Source of the DNA: JBCCGE01 sp039029455
GTDB taxonomy: Bacteria > Pseudomonadota > Gammaproteobacteria > Arenicellales > Poriferihabitantaceae
Reading direction: 5' to 3'
NCBI GenBank assembly: GCA_039029455.1
Contig: JBCCGE010000068.1
Coordinates: 1-16,769 of the forward strand
DNA: 16,769 nt
The position numbers and the translations under genes are program-made. Below the pieces are notes generated by a model that was not told where the DNA came from, did no database searches, and was given only the letters and a program-made list of their open reading frames with translations. Shown here in pieces: positions 1 through 7,818 of this stretch (position 1 is its first letter; every line of letters starts with the position of its first letter).

Positions 1-1428
1 GATCGGCATGCGACTTCAGACTGGATGGAGCTGGAGAAACAGCGGGGAATATCCGTGACCTCATCCGTCATGCAATTCCCGTATCAGGGCAGAATCGTTA
101 ATCTGCTGGATACGCCGGGTCACGCCGATTTTTCTGAAGACACCTATCGAACGCTGACAGCGGTTGATTCCGCACTTATGGTTATCGATATCGCTAAAGG
201 CGTTGAAGAGAGAACTGTAAAGCTTATGGATGTGTGCCGGCTCAGGACGACGCCGATAATGACTTTCGTCAACAAGATGGATCGCGAGGGCAGGGACCCG
301 ATCGAGGTAATGGACGAAGTTGAAGAGGTTCTGAAAATCCGATGTGCGCCGATGAGTTGGCCAATTGGAATAGGCAAGTCATTTGCAGGTGTATATCGAC
401 TATACGACGATACCGTTCATCTCTTTGCGGGGCGCGCGGGACTTGAAGAGGACGTCTATATTAAAGGTCTGGACAGTCCGGAACTCAATCAGCATATTGG
501 CAATCTTGCGGCGGAGTTTCGCGAGGAAATGGAGCTGGTTCAGGGTGCCAGCCACGCCTTCGACGAAGACGCATATCTGCAGGGCGAGCTAACACCGGTG
601 TTTTTTGGCTCAGCTTTGAATCGCCTGGGGACCGACGAGCTGATGGATAATTTTGTTCAATATGCTCCACCACCGCAGCCTCGCGATACGGATAAGCGAT
701 CGGTAGTGGCAACGGAGCCCGGATTTTCAGGGTTTGTGTTCAAGATTCAGGCCAACATGGACCCGGCACATCATGATCGCGTGGCATTTTTGCGAATAAC
801 CTCGGGGCAGTTTGAGAAGGGCATGAAAGTGCGCCATGTGCGCGCCGAAAAAACCATGGCTGTCCACAATGCGCACACTTTTCTGGCGGCACGTCGTGAT
901 CAGGCAGAAATCGCTTATGCCGGCGACATCCTCGGTTTGCACAATCATGGGACTATTCAGATCGGTGACACGTTTACCGAAGGTGAGGTTTTAAAATTTG
1001 CCGGAATACCCAACTTCGCACCGGAATTGTTTCGAAGAGTCAGATTGCGCGACCCCCTGCGTGCAAAGGCGCTGCAGAAAGGCCTGATACAGCTGAGCGA
1101 AGAAGGAGCGACTCAGGTCTTTCGCCCGCTGCTGGGAAATGAGATGGTTCTCGGTGCTGTCGGGGTACTGCAGTTCGATGTTGTCGCTCACCGTCTACAG
1201 ACCGAATACAACGTGGAGTGTTCATTTGAGGCGGTGCCGGTGACGACGGCACGATGGATCAACTTCAAAAATCCGTCTGACGAGTCCGAATTTCGACGCA
1301 AAAACGAGTCGAATCTCTCACTGGATGGCGCAGATGCACTGGCCTATATCGCCCCAAACCGCGCGAATCTCCAGCTGGCGATGGAACGATGGCCGGATGT
1401 CGAGTTTCGAACCACCCGCGAGTTCTGA
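1..1428 (+). CDS. prfC: Peptide chain release factor 3 (RF3), 5'-truncated by window edge
   Basis: RF3 is a translational GTPase that releases RF1/RF2 from the ribosome after peptide release. The frame is already open at base 1 (residues DRHATSDWMELEKQRG run through the edge), so the start lies outside the window; the first ATG seen, at position 25, is internal. Visible are the switch region MELEKQRGISVTSS (G2), DTPGHADF (G3) and FVNKMDRE (G4), followed by beta-barrel domains II and III, including the typical FRPLLGNEMVLGAVGVLQFDVVA stretch split over positions about 1120-1190. About 475 residues are present against roughly 530 in Escherichia coli RF3, so about 55 residues including the P-loop are missing upstream. 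The C-terminus is intact, with TGA at 1426-1428. Family assignment is secure; the only alternative, EF-G, is excluded by length and by the RF3-type C-terminus. Confidence 0.96.
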   Translation, partial: DRHATSDWMELEKQRGISVTSSVMQFPYQGRIVNLLDTPGHADFSEDTYRTLTAVDSALMVIDIAKGVEERTVKLMDVCRLRTTPIMTFVNKMDREGRDPIEVMDEVEEVLKIRCAPMSWPIGIGKSFAGVYRLYDDTVHLFAGRAGLEEDVYIKGLDSPELNQHIGNLAAEFREEMELVQGASHAFDEDAYLQGELTPVFFGSALNRLGTDELMDNFVQYAPPPQPRDTDKRSVVATEPGFSGFVFKIQANMDPAHHDRVAFLRITSGQFEKGMKVRHVRAEKTMAVHNAHTFLAARRDQAEIAYAGDILGLHNHGTIQIGDTFTEGEVLKFAGIPNFAPELFRRVRLRDPLRAKALQKGLIQLSEEGATQVFRPLLGNEMVLGAVGVLQFDVVAHRLQTEYNVECSFEAVPVTTARWINFKNPSDESEFRRKNESNLSLDGADALAYIAPNRANLQLAMERWPDVEFRTTREF

Positions 1429-1475
1429 TTTACTGCAGCATAGGCTTAAATTTATGTAACCGCTGCGCAAATTGA

Positions 1476-1504
1476 TTGCGTTGCCAAAAGGAGACAGGTA
1501 AAAT
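1476..1504 (+). promoter_or_regulatory. Candidate sigma-70 promoter for the SleB-type hydrolase gene
   Basis: A weak -35 (TTGCGT, 1476-1481) and a good -10 (TAAAAT, 1499-1504) are separated by 17 bp. Transcription would start near 1511, just before the inverted repeat at 1514-1545. The -35 matches only three consensus bases, so this is a candidate based on spacing and position. Confidence 0.3.
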
Positions 1505-1513
1505 TATGCAAAT

Positions 1514-1545
1514 ATTATGGTGAAAGAAATAGTTTTCACCATAAT
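1514..1545. repeat. Perfect 12-bp inverted repeat, 8-nt loop (operator or 5' UTR hairpin)
   Basis: The left arm ATTATGGTGAAA (1514-1525) and right arm TTTCACCATAAT (1534-1545) are exact reverse complements around an 8-nt centre. It sits 86 nt after the prfC stop and 40 nt before the next start codon, right after the candidate promoter. No T-run follows, so it is not a standard intrinsic terminator. An operator or a structured leader is more likely; which one cannot be told from sequence. Confidence 0.6.
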
Positions 1546-1584
1546 TTCGCAAGTAAATACCCAACTTATTGTTTTTAAAGGAAA

Positions 1585-2139
1585 ATGACTGCATTATCGT
1601 TGGTTGTCTGGCGTGCTGTGGGGCGCGAATTTTCGCGTTTCTCAATTCAAAAAAGCGTTCTGATACCGGCCGTTATTGCGGTTTTTGGTCTCGGACTTAA
1701 TACACCATCCGCGTGGTCTGATGAGACCAGTATCGAGCCGGTGTTCAAATTCGACCGGGCAAAATACGGGCACCAACTGGGATGCCTTGCAATGAACATC
1801 TATCACGAAGGACGCGGGGAGTCGGCGGAAGGCCGTGCGGCAATTGCCTCCGTGACCATGAACCGTGTTCGAAGCAAACATTTTCCGAATTCGGTGTGCG
1901 AGGTGGTCTGGCAGCGAAAACAATTCAGCTGGACGGAAGTTGCGCCGCGCCACCATGTTGTGAAAGATCAGAAAGCCTGGCGTCAGGCTTTGGTTATGGC
2001 AAAGCTGTTCATCGATGGCGCGAGAGAATCTGCAGTTGGAAGCGCCACTCACTACCACGCGCTTCACGTCGCCCCCAATTGGCTGGATACGTCGAAACTG
2101 GTGGCCTTTGTCGGCGGTCACGCTTTTTACACACTCTGA
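1585..2139 (+). CDS. Exported SleB-type cell wall hydrolase (Hydrolase_2 family)
   Basis: Predicted peptidoglycan hydrolase of the SleB/CwlJ (Hydrolase_2) family, acting in the periplasm. The N-terminus carries a membrane/signal segment (about residues 24-45, with a likely cleavage after AWS), so the mature protein begins near DETSIEP. The catalytic domain starts at about residue 66: CLAMNIYHEGRGES contains the conserved Glu of the family (E75), followed by VTMNRV, the QFSW block (113-116), ATHYHA (154-159) and a C-terminal VGGHAFY. At 184 residues it is a single-domain member without the peptidoglycan-binding repeats of spore SleB. The ATG at 1585 has AAGGA only 2 nt upstream, too close for ideal initiation; GTG at 1618 is a possible alternative that would keep the signal peptide. 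Physiological substrate and timing are unknown. Confidence 0.87.
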   Translation: MTALSLVVWRAVGREFSRFSIQKSVLIPAVIAVFGLGLNTPSAWSDETSIEPVFKFDRAKYGHQLGCLAMNIYHEGRGESAEGRAAIASVTMNRVRSKHFPNSVCEVVWQRKQFSWTEVAPRHHVVKDQKAWRQALVMAKLFIDGARESAVGSATHYHALHVAPNWLDTSKLVAFVGGHAFYTL

Positions 2140-2301
2140 CAGCCGAGCGCGGGTCCACAGCAAGGTGTTCCGTGCTGAGCTTGCAATTCCAGCACGAGGT
2201 GCGATTAAGTGCCTGTTTCGCGCATCGACAAATCCTCGATCGCGGATTTCGAAGATGCGAGTAAAGAGATAAAATAGCGGAAACAATCCTGTTCCGCACT
2301 C
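2140..2301. other. Intergenic spacer with a 7-bp hairpin
   Basis: No gene is seen here. Directly after the hydrolase gene a hairpin can form (CGTGCTG at 2171-2177 with CAGCACG at 2190-2196). It is not followed by a T-run, so termination is doubtful. TAAAAT at 2270-2275 with TTCGAA at 2248-2253 (16-bp spacing) is a weak candidate promoter for the next gene. Confidence 0.35.
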
Positions 2302-4020
2302 TTGGCACACACTCAAATACGAAGCCGATTCCCTTTCAAGGAAGGCGACTGGGCGTCAAAACGCAAAGACGACGAGGTTTTCCTGCGTTCCAAACTAACC
2401 CGCCAGTATCGGGCGGTGAATGAAATCTCCGCTTTGATATTTGATCTTTGTGACGGCAAAAAAAGTGTAAAGCTGATCGAAAATCATCTGGTTCAGCTCT
2501 TTCCCGATGCAGCTGAGTCAGTTCTCGCGGATGTTGTTCCCGCAATTGAATCACTGGTGCATGAGGGGGTGATCAATTTGCGCGATACTCGCATTGACAG
2601 TGATGTGCCTGCCTCAACCCCGCCGGGAAAACACAAAAAACTGTGCGTTGGCATGGCAACGTACGATGACTATGACGGCGTCTATTTTTCCCTGCAGGCG
2701 GTTCGCCTCTATCATCCTGAGGTTCTCGACGATGTTCAGTTTCTGGTCATCGACAACAATCCCCAGGGAGTCTGCGCAGCACCTCTGAAGCAACTCGAGT
2801 CGTCCATTACCGAATACCGATATGTGCCGAATAGCGATATTCAGGGTACCGCGGTAAGAGATCTTGTTTTCCGCGAAGCGAATTCGGACTATGTGCTCTG
2901 TATGGACTCACATGTGTTTTTTGTGCCGGGTTCAATTCGAAAATTGATTGATTATCTGGACGATCACCCGGACTGCCCGGACATACTTCAGGGTCCGCTG
3001 CTCAATGACAATCTGGCCGCATTATCGACGCACTTTCACCCGCGATGGAGTCACGGCATGTATGGCACCTGGGCAACTGATGATCGCGTCGAGTCTGAAG
3101 AATCAGAACCTTTTGACATTCCAATGCAGGGACTGGGCAGTTTTGCCTGCCGTCGGGATCAGTGGCCCGGGTTCAATCCACGCTTCTCCGGATTTGGTGG
3201 GGAAGAAGGCTACATCCATGAAAAGTTCAGACAGGCCGGTGGGCGCAGCCTGTGTCTGCCGTTTTTCCAATGGATGCATCGATTTAACCGACCGATGGGA
3301 ACCCGGTACACGGTAAATTGGCAGGACCGTATTCGAAACTACGTCATTGGTCATCTTGAGCTGGGATGGCCACTGGACGAGTTGACCGAGCATTTTTCCG
3401 AACTGCTGGGAGAAGAAAATGTCAGCAACGGTATCGGCAAAGTCAAAGAAGAGATGGAATCGGGTTTTTTCTTTTTTGACGGAATTTACTTCCTGCATAA
3501 CGAGATTAGAACCGTTGAGGCCGAAGAAATGTGGGCCCAGTTCGATGTGCTGGGCATTCGACATCGAATCCGTCCCATTGAGTGTCGATTACAATATATT
3601 TCTGCTCAGGTCGAGGCTTTGCACCAATTGCGCCGTGCGGTTGAAAATGCGAGCAGGCAGGCACTGAATAAAATTCTGGTGGTGCCGGACAAGCTCGCGT
3701 TTGCAGAGAATGCCGATCGACACCTGACAGACTTCACTCAACTTTTGCAGCATGCCGATCATTCCTCTGAATGGCGTGTTGTGAGGCTGGACGAGCCGTT
3801 CGATTCTGACGAGGACTGGCCTGATGAAGCCACTCTCCTGCACTCTGCGAGTGAGTTGACTTCCGGCTGCTACGCAATTCACAGTCGATATTTCGATCAC
3901 CTGCTGGAAGCGATACCGGGACAGATTGATGAGCTGCAGCGAAGAATCGATCGAGAGCCCCCTGAGCCGATCACTGTTGCGGTAATGAACACCCTGCGAC
4001 CGGCGATCGGATTCAGCTGA
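2302..4020 (+). CDS. PqqD-like domain fused to GT2 glycosyltransferase and degenerate GT25-like domain
   Basis: A 572-residue protein with three parts. Residues about 10-95 resemble the PqqD/RRE fold (YRAVNEISALIFDLCDG, then a helical stretch ending in LVHEGVINL). Residues about 112-340 are a GT-A family 2 glycosyltransferase: LCVGMATYDDYDGVYFSL opens the fold, CMDSHVFF (200-207) is the acidic donor/metal motif, and GFGGEEGYIHEKFRQAGG (297-314) supplies the acceptor-side acidic residues. Residues about 394-545 look like a GT25 domain by order of blocks (IYFLHNEIRT, VLGIRHRIRPIE, ILVVPDKLAF, WRVVRLDE, SGCYAIHSRYFDHLLEAI), but the usual EDD motif is replaced by VPD, so it is probably non-catalytic. 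The start is unusual: the frame opens after TAG at 2275-2277 and TTG at 2302 is the first candidate, without a clear ribosome binding site. Only 23 nt separate it from the next gene. GT2 assignment is firm; PqqD and GT25 calls are pattern-based; the acceptor is unknown. Confidence 0.8.
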   Translation: MAHTQIRSRFPFKEGDWASKRKDDEVFLRSKLTRQYRAVNEISALIFDLCDGKKSVKLIENHLVQLFPDAAESVLADVVPAIESLVHEGVINLRDTRIDSDVPASTPPGKHKKLCVGMATYDDYDGVYFSLQAVRLYHPEVLDDVQFLVIDNNPQGVCAAPLKQLESSITEYRYVPNSDIQGTAVRDLVFREANSDYVLCMDSHVFFVPGSIRKLIDYLDDHPDCPDILQGPLLNDNLAALSTHFHPRWSHGMYGTWATDDRVESEESEPFDIPMQGLGSFACRRDQWPGFNPRFSGFGGEEGYIHEKFRQAGGRSLCLPFFQWMHRFNRPMGTRYTVNWQDRIRNYVIGHLELGWPLDELTEHFSELLGEENVSNGIGKVKEEMESGFFFFDGIYFLHNEIRTVEAEEMWAQFDVLGIRHRIRPIECRLQYISAQVEALHQLRRAVENASRQALNKILVVPDKLAFAENADRHLTDFTQLLQHADHSSEWRVVRLDEPFDSDEDWPDEATLLHSASELTSGCYAIHSRYFDHLLEAIPGQIDELQRRIDREPPEPITVAVMNTLRPAIGFS

Positions 4021-4043
4021 TTTCCCGCAAGGACGTGTCGCAG

Positions 4044-4853
4044 ATGCCGAAAGTCGCGGTAGCGCAAATGAACTCGTCAGACGATGTTGGCGGGAATCTG
4101 GAGACTATCGAGGCACTGTGCCGAAGCGCGGTCGAACAAGGCTGCGCGCTACTGGCTCTGCCTGAGTGCTGCGCGTTCATGCAAAGGAATCGGGCACAGC
4201 TATTCGTTAAATCGCAGCCCGAGTCGACCGGGATGATTTGTGCTGAACTGTCCCGAATGGCCAAAGCAAACAAATTGTGGTTAATGGCCGGGAGTGTGTC
4301 GTTTATCAATGCGGATGGCAGCAGAGTTCTGAATCGTACTCTGGTCTTCGGATCAGACGGCCAACTCGCAGCAGAGTACGACAAAATCCATTTGTTTGAT
4401 GTCGAATTGTCAACTGATGAATCATATTTCGAATCCGGTTATACCGATCCCGGAGACAAGCTGCGAGTGGTGGACACGCCGATCGGCTCCATTGGCTTGA
4501 GTATCTGTTACGACCTCAGGTTTCCGAATATGTATCGGCAGCTAGTGGGACTCGGGGCGGAAATTCTGACTGTACCCTCCGCTTTTGCTGTCACCACGGG
4601 TAGGGTGCATTGGGAACCCATGTTGCGAACACGTGCAATTGAAAACGCCTGTTATGTGCTGGCGCCGGCGCAGACCGGGCATCACCCATCCGGACGATCT
4701 ACATTTGGTCACAGTATGATCGTCTCTCCCTGGGGGGAAATTACCGCTGAAATTGATAAGCACACGGGCATAGTATGCGGCGTCATTGATGAGGCGCTGT
4801 TGGCAGACACGCGGCGCCGACTGCCAGGTTGGCAGATCGACCGTCGTTATTAG
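4044..4853 (+). CDS. Carbon-nitrogen hydrolase, Nit/omega-amidase type
   Basis: Cytosolic nitrilase-superfamily amidase. The closest recognisable group is the Nit1/Nit2 type, which hydrolyses deaminated glutathione or omega-amides of alpha-keto acids. The catalytic triad is visible as E41 (ALLALPECCAF), K114 (EYDKIHLFDVEL) and C155 (GLSICYDLRFP); PSAFAVTTGRVHWEPMLR and GHSMIVSPWGEI complete the family pattern, and 269 residues is the usual length. The chosen ATG (4044) has AAGGA at 4029-4033 with 10-nt spacing. The in-frame GTG at 4035 would leave 1 nt and is less likely. It follows the glycosyltransferase gene by 23 nt. A nit gene just before tldD is a common gammaproteobacterial arrangement. 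Substrate is inferred from family only. Confidence 0.92.
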   Translation: MPKVAVAQMNSSDDVGGNLETIEALCRSAVEQGCALLALPECCAFMQRNRAQLFVKSQPESTGMICAELSRMAKANKLWLMAGSVSFINADGSRVLNRTLVFGSDGQLAAEYDKIHLFDVELSTDESYFESGYTDPGDKLRVVDTPIGSIGLSICYDLRFPNMYRQLVGLGAEILTVPSAFAVTTGRVHWEPMLRTRAIENACYVLAPAQTGHHPSGRSTFGHSMIVSPWGEITAEIDKHTGIVCGVIDEALLADTRRRLPGWQIDRRY

Positions 4854-4856
4854 CAG

Positions 4857-4926
4857 GTATCAATCGGCGTTCTGATACTATTCGGTTTCATCTTGCTCCC
4901 CCGTCACGGCGAGGAAAGATGAAATC
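4857..4926. repeat. Two inverted repeats between the amidase gene and tldD
   Basis: First pair: GTATCA (4857-4862) with TGATAC (4873-4878), starting 3 nt after the amidase stop. Second pair: TTTCATCTT (4886-4894) with AAGATGAAA (4916-4924), a perfect 9-bp match extendable by a G-U and a G-C pair to 4884-4926. An internal CTC/GAG match inside the loop allows a longer, bulged stem. Neither is followed by a T-run. They could attenuate between the amidase gene and tldD or shape the tldD leader. Confidence 0.45.
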
Positions 4927-4966
4927 CAAATGCAGCTGCGAAAAAATTTTGTAACCGATATTGAAA

Positions 4967-6415
4967 ATGAATCAATTTGATCTTGCGAGAAATGTTCTCT
5001 GGGAACCAACAGGTCTTGAGCCCCGGGGGATTGATAACGCTCTGGGCAGTATGCTGACTGCAGGTGTTGACTATGCAGACCTCTACTTCCAGTCCTCAAA
5101 ACACGAGGGTTGGAGTCTGGATGAGGGTACGGTCAAGTCCGGCAGTTTCAGTATTGATCAGGGTGTCGGCGTTCGCGCAGTGTCCGGGGAAAAAACCGGC
5201 TTTGCCTATTCTGATGAATTGTTGCAGCCCGCGTTGCTTGAAGCGGCGAAAGCGGCGAAAACCATTGCACAAAGTGGTGCCGATGCGGCCACAAAAATGC
5301 CATCGGCTAAGAATGTCCCAACAGTGCCATCACTGTATGCGCCTGCCGATCCGCTGTCTGCAATGCAGGATGCAAAAAAAGTTGCGCTGTTAAAACGTGT
5401 GGAAAGTATTGCTCGTAGTGCTGATCCTCGCGTCATTCAGGTTTCCGTAAGTCTTGCCGCGGTGCAGGACACGATAATTGTCGCGCGTTCTGATGGTTAC
5501 CTTGGCGGCGATGTGCGCCCCCTGGTGCGAATGAACGTTTCCGTGATTGTCGAGCAGTCAGGGCGTCGGGAACAGGCGTCGGCTGGCGGAGGCGGGCGTT
5601 ATGACTACAGTTACTTTCTGGAAGAGGACCGGGCCGAAGGTTTTGCGCGCGAAGCGGTTCGCCAGGCTCTGGTTAATCTTGAGGCTCAGGACGCGCCTGC
5701 TGGTGAGATGACAGTTGTTTTGGGTTCAGGTTGGCCGGGGATTCTTCTTCATGAAGCGATTGGGCATGGCCTGGAGGGAGATTTTAATCGTAAGGGAACG
5801 TCTGCGTTCAGCGGTCGGATAGGCGAAAAGGTTGCGTCCAGCGTGTGTACTGTCGTCGACGATGGCACCATAGCGAATCGGCGTGGATCTCTCACCATCG
5901 ATGACGAGGGCGAAGTATCCAAAAACACCGTGCTGATCGAAAACGGTATTCTGAAAGGCTACATGCAGGATCAGCTGAATGCGCGATTGATGAAAATGAA
6001 TCCAACAGGAAATGGACGACGTGAGTCGTATGCCCACTTGCCAATGCCGAGAATGACAAATACGTACATGTTGTCCGGAGAGCACAGCCCGGAAGAAATC
6101 ATTCAGTCGGTGGATAAGGGCATCTACGCGGTAAATTTTGGCGGCGGACAGGTCGATATCACATCCGGTAAGTTTGTTTTCACGACCTCTGAGGCGTACC
6201 TGATTGAAGGCGGAAAAGTAACAGCACCGGTGAAAGGTGCAACTTTGATCGGAGACGGTCCGGAAGTCCTGACCCGTGTATCGATGCTCGGCAATGATAT
6301 GGCGCTGGATAGCGGGGTCGGTGTTTGTGGAAAGGACGGTCAAAGTGTGCCTGTTGGTGTCGGGCAGCCGACCATGCGAATTGATGGCTTGACCGTGGGA
6401 GGCGCCGCAGTTTGA
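4967..6415 (+). CDS. tldD: TldD metalloprotease subunit
   Basis: TldD is the zinc-bearing half of the cytosolic TldD/TldE (PmbA) heterodimeric protease, known for microcin B17 leader removal, CcdA degradation and processing of modified peptides. The metal motif HEAIGH is at residues 262-267 in a GILLHEAIGHGLEGD context. Flanking hallmarks are present: SLDEGTVKSGSFSIDQGVGVRAV near the N-terminus, ESYAHLPMPRMTNTYM (353-368), FTTSEAYLIEGGKV and the C-terminal CGKDGQSVPVGVGQPTMRID. The length of 482 residues is normal. The ATG at 4967 is preferred over the in-frame TTG at 4961; no strong Shine-Dalgarno precedes either. Its TGA overlaps the pmbA ATG by one base (TGATG), implying translational coupling and equal subunit supply. 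Confidence 0.97.
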   Translation: MNQFDLARNVLWEPTGLEPRGIDNALGSMLTAGVDYADLYFQSSKHEGWSLDEGTVKSGSFSIDQGVGVRAVSGEKTGFAYSDELLQPALLEAAKAAKTIAQSGADAATKMPSAKNVPTVPSLYAPADPLSAMQDAKKVALLKRVESIARSADPRVIQVSVSLAAVQDTIIVARSDGYLGGDVRPLVRMNVSVIVEQSGRREQASAGGGGRYDYSYFLEEDRAEGFAREAVRQALVNLEAQDAPAGEMTVVLGSGWPGILLHEAIGHGLEGDFNRKGTSAFSGRIGEKVASSVCTVVDDGTIANRRGSLTIDDEGEVSKNTVLIENGILKGYMQDQLNARLMKMNPTGNGRRESYAHLPMPRMTNTYMLSGEHSPEEIIQSVDKGIYAVNFGGGQVDITSGKFVFTTSEAYLIEGGKVTAPVKGATLIGDGPEVLTRVSMLGNDMALDSGVGVCGKDGQSVPVGVGQPTMRIDGLTVGGAAV

Positions 6416-7794
6416 TGGATTCCAAATCAGAAACATCTGAGACTGTCGGAACAGCAGTCGCCTCTTATGACGACGAGCGTGCGTTACTGGCGCGACTCGC
6501 TGATGGATGCATTGATCAGGCGACGGAATCAGGAGCCAGCGCAGTAGAAGTGGCGTTGGGCCAGGGGCAGGGTATGTCAATTAATGTACGCAATGGCGAG
6601 GTTGAAACTGTTGAATACAATCGGGACAAGAGCCTTTCACTTACGGTCTATTTCGGTCATCACTCCGGGTCAGCGAGTACCACCGATTTTTCCGAGGAGG
6701 CCGTGTCTCAAGTCGTCAGTTCCGCATGCAATATTGCAAAGTTCACTGAAGAAGATCCTTACAACGGACTCGCTGATGCAGATTTGATGGCTACAGACAT
6801 ACCGGACCTCGATCTGCATCATCCCTGGGAAATCGAGATGGATCAGGCGGTTGATCTGGCCAGACGCGCCGAAGAATCGGCGCTAAAGGCGGACTCTCGA
6901 ATCAGCAACACGGAAGGCGGTGGTTTTTCCAGTCACAGCGGAACTGATTTGTACGCCAACTCTCATGGTTTCCGAGGTTTCTCAAACGGTACACGACACG
7001 GTTACAGTTGTTCAGTGCTGGCTTCAGACAGCAACGGCATGCAGCGCGATTACTGGTACGACAGCAGTCGCAATGCCAGCCAGTTGGAATCTCCCGAAAG
7101 CGTCGGTAAGACCGCCGCGCGGAGAACTGTGCGGCGCCTGGGAGCGCGCAAAATCGAGACCGCCAGTCATCCCGTTATTTTTGAGACCGGAGTATCCGCC
7201 AGTCTGATATCGCATATGATATCCGCGATATCAGGGTCCAGTTTGTATCGAAAGGCGAGCTTTCTGCTCGACCAAAAAGGTGAAGCGCTGTTTCCCGACT
7301 GGGTCCAAATCCACGAACGACCGCTCCAGCGGGGTGCACCGTCAAGCTCCGCTTTCGATGCGGAAGGCGTTGCCACGCGCGATTCAGATATTGTCCTTGA
7401 AGGAACTCTGGCGCGATATATTCTGTCCAGTTATTCGGCTCGAAAACTGGGTACCCGCACGACCGCTAATGCCGGTGGGGTGCGAAATCTTGCGGTCGAG
7501 TCCAATGTGACCGGAGGTCTGCAGGAACTCATGAGTTTAATGGGGCGTGGTGTGCTGGTTACAGAGTTGATTGGGTTTGGCGTGAATACAGTAACCGGAG
7601 ATTATTCGAGGGGGGCGTTTGGGTTCTGGGTGGAGAACGGTGAAATCCAATATCCGGTCCACGAATTCACAATTGCCGGTAATCTCATAAACATGTATGC
7701 AGATTTTGTCGGTGTAGCGGACGATTTTCATCCCAACCGAAGTTCTCAGGTCGGCTCGATACTGATCGATAAAATGGCTATTGCATGCAGCTAA
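6415..7794 (+). CDS. pmbA: PmbA (TldE) metalloprotease partner subunit
   Basis: PmbA/TldE is the subunit that pairs with TldD. It has the same fold but no HExxxH motif, which fits this sequence. Family features include ASAVEVALGQGQGMSINVRNGEVETVEYNR near the N-terminus (6535-6624), YNGLADADLMATDIPDLDL, and the C-terminal GGVRNLAVESNVTGG, GRGVLVTELIGFGVN, YSRGAFGFWVENGEI and FTIAGNLINMY blocks. At 459 residues the length is typical. The ATG at 6415 overlaps the tldD stop by one base. In many gammaproteobacteria tldD and pmbA are apart or separated by yjgA; here they are directly fused into a two-gene unit, followed 24 nt later by a small exported protein. Confidence 0.96.
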   Translation: MDSKSETSETVGTAVASYDDERALLARLADGCIDQATESGASAVEVALGQGQGMSINVRNGEVETVEYNRDKSLSLTVYFGHHSGSASTTDFSEEAVSQVVSSACNIAKFTEEDPYNGLADADLMATDIPDLDLHHPWEIEMDQAVDLARRAEESALKADSRISNTEGGGFSSHSGTDLYANSHGFRGFSNGTRHGYSCSVLASDSNGMQRDYWYDSSRNASQLESPESVGKTAARRTVRRLGARKIETASHPVIFETGVSASLISHMISAISGSSLYRKASFLLDQKGEALFPDWVQIHERPLQRGAPSSSAFDAEGVATRDSDIVLEGTLARYILSSYSARKLGTRTTANAGGVRNLAVESNVTGGLQELMSLMGRGVLVTELIGFGVNTVTGDYSRGAFGFWVENGEIQYPVHEFTIAGNLINMYADFVGVADDFHPNRSSQVGSILIDKMAIACS

Positions 7795-7818
7795 CGCTAC
7801 ATGACAAAGGGGGAAAAC

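Noticed and set aside
1514..1545. Rho-independent terminator of prfC
   Set aside because: The stem is perfect but AT-rich and is followed by TTCGC rather than a T-run.
1642..2316. 224-codon minus-strand open frame opposite the SleB-type gene
   Set aside because: No family features, and it lies antisense to a clearly conserved coding region; a shadow of the plus-strand gene.
5726..6580. 284-codon minus-strand open frame opposite tldD
   Set aside because: Antisense to the conserved TldD catalytic and C-terminal region, with a low-complexity non-protein-like composition.
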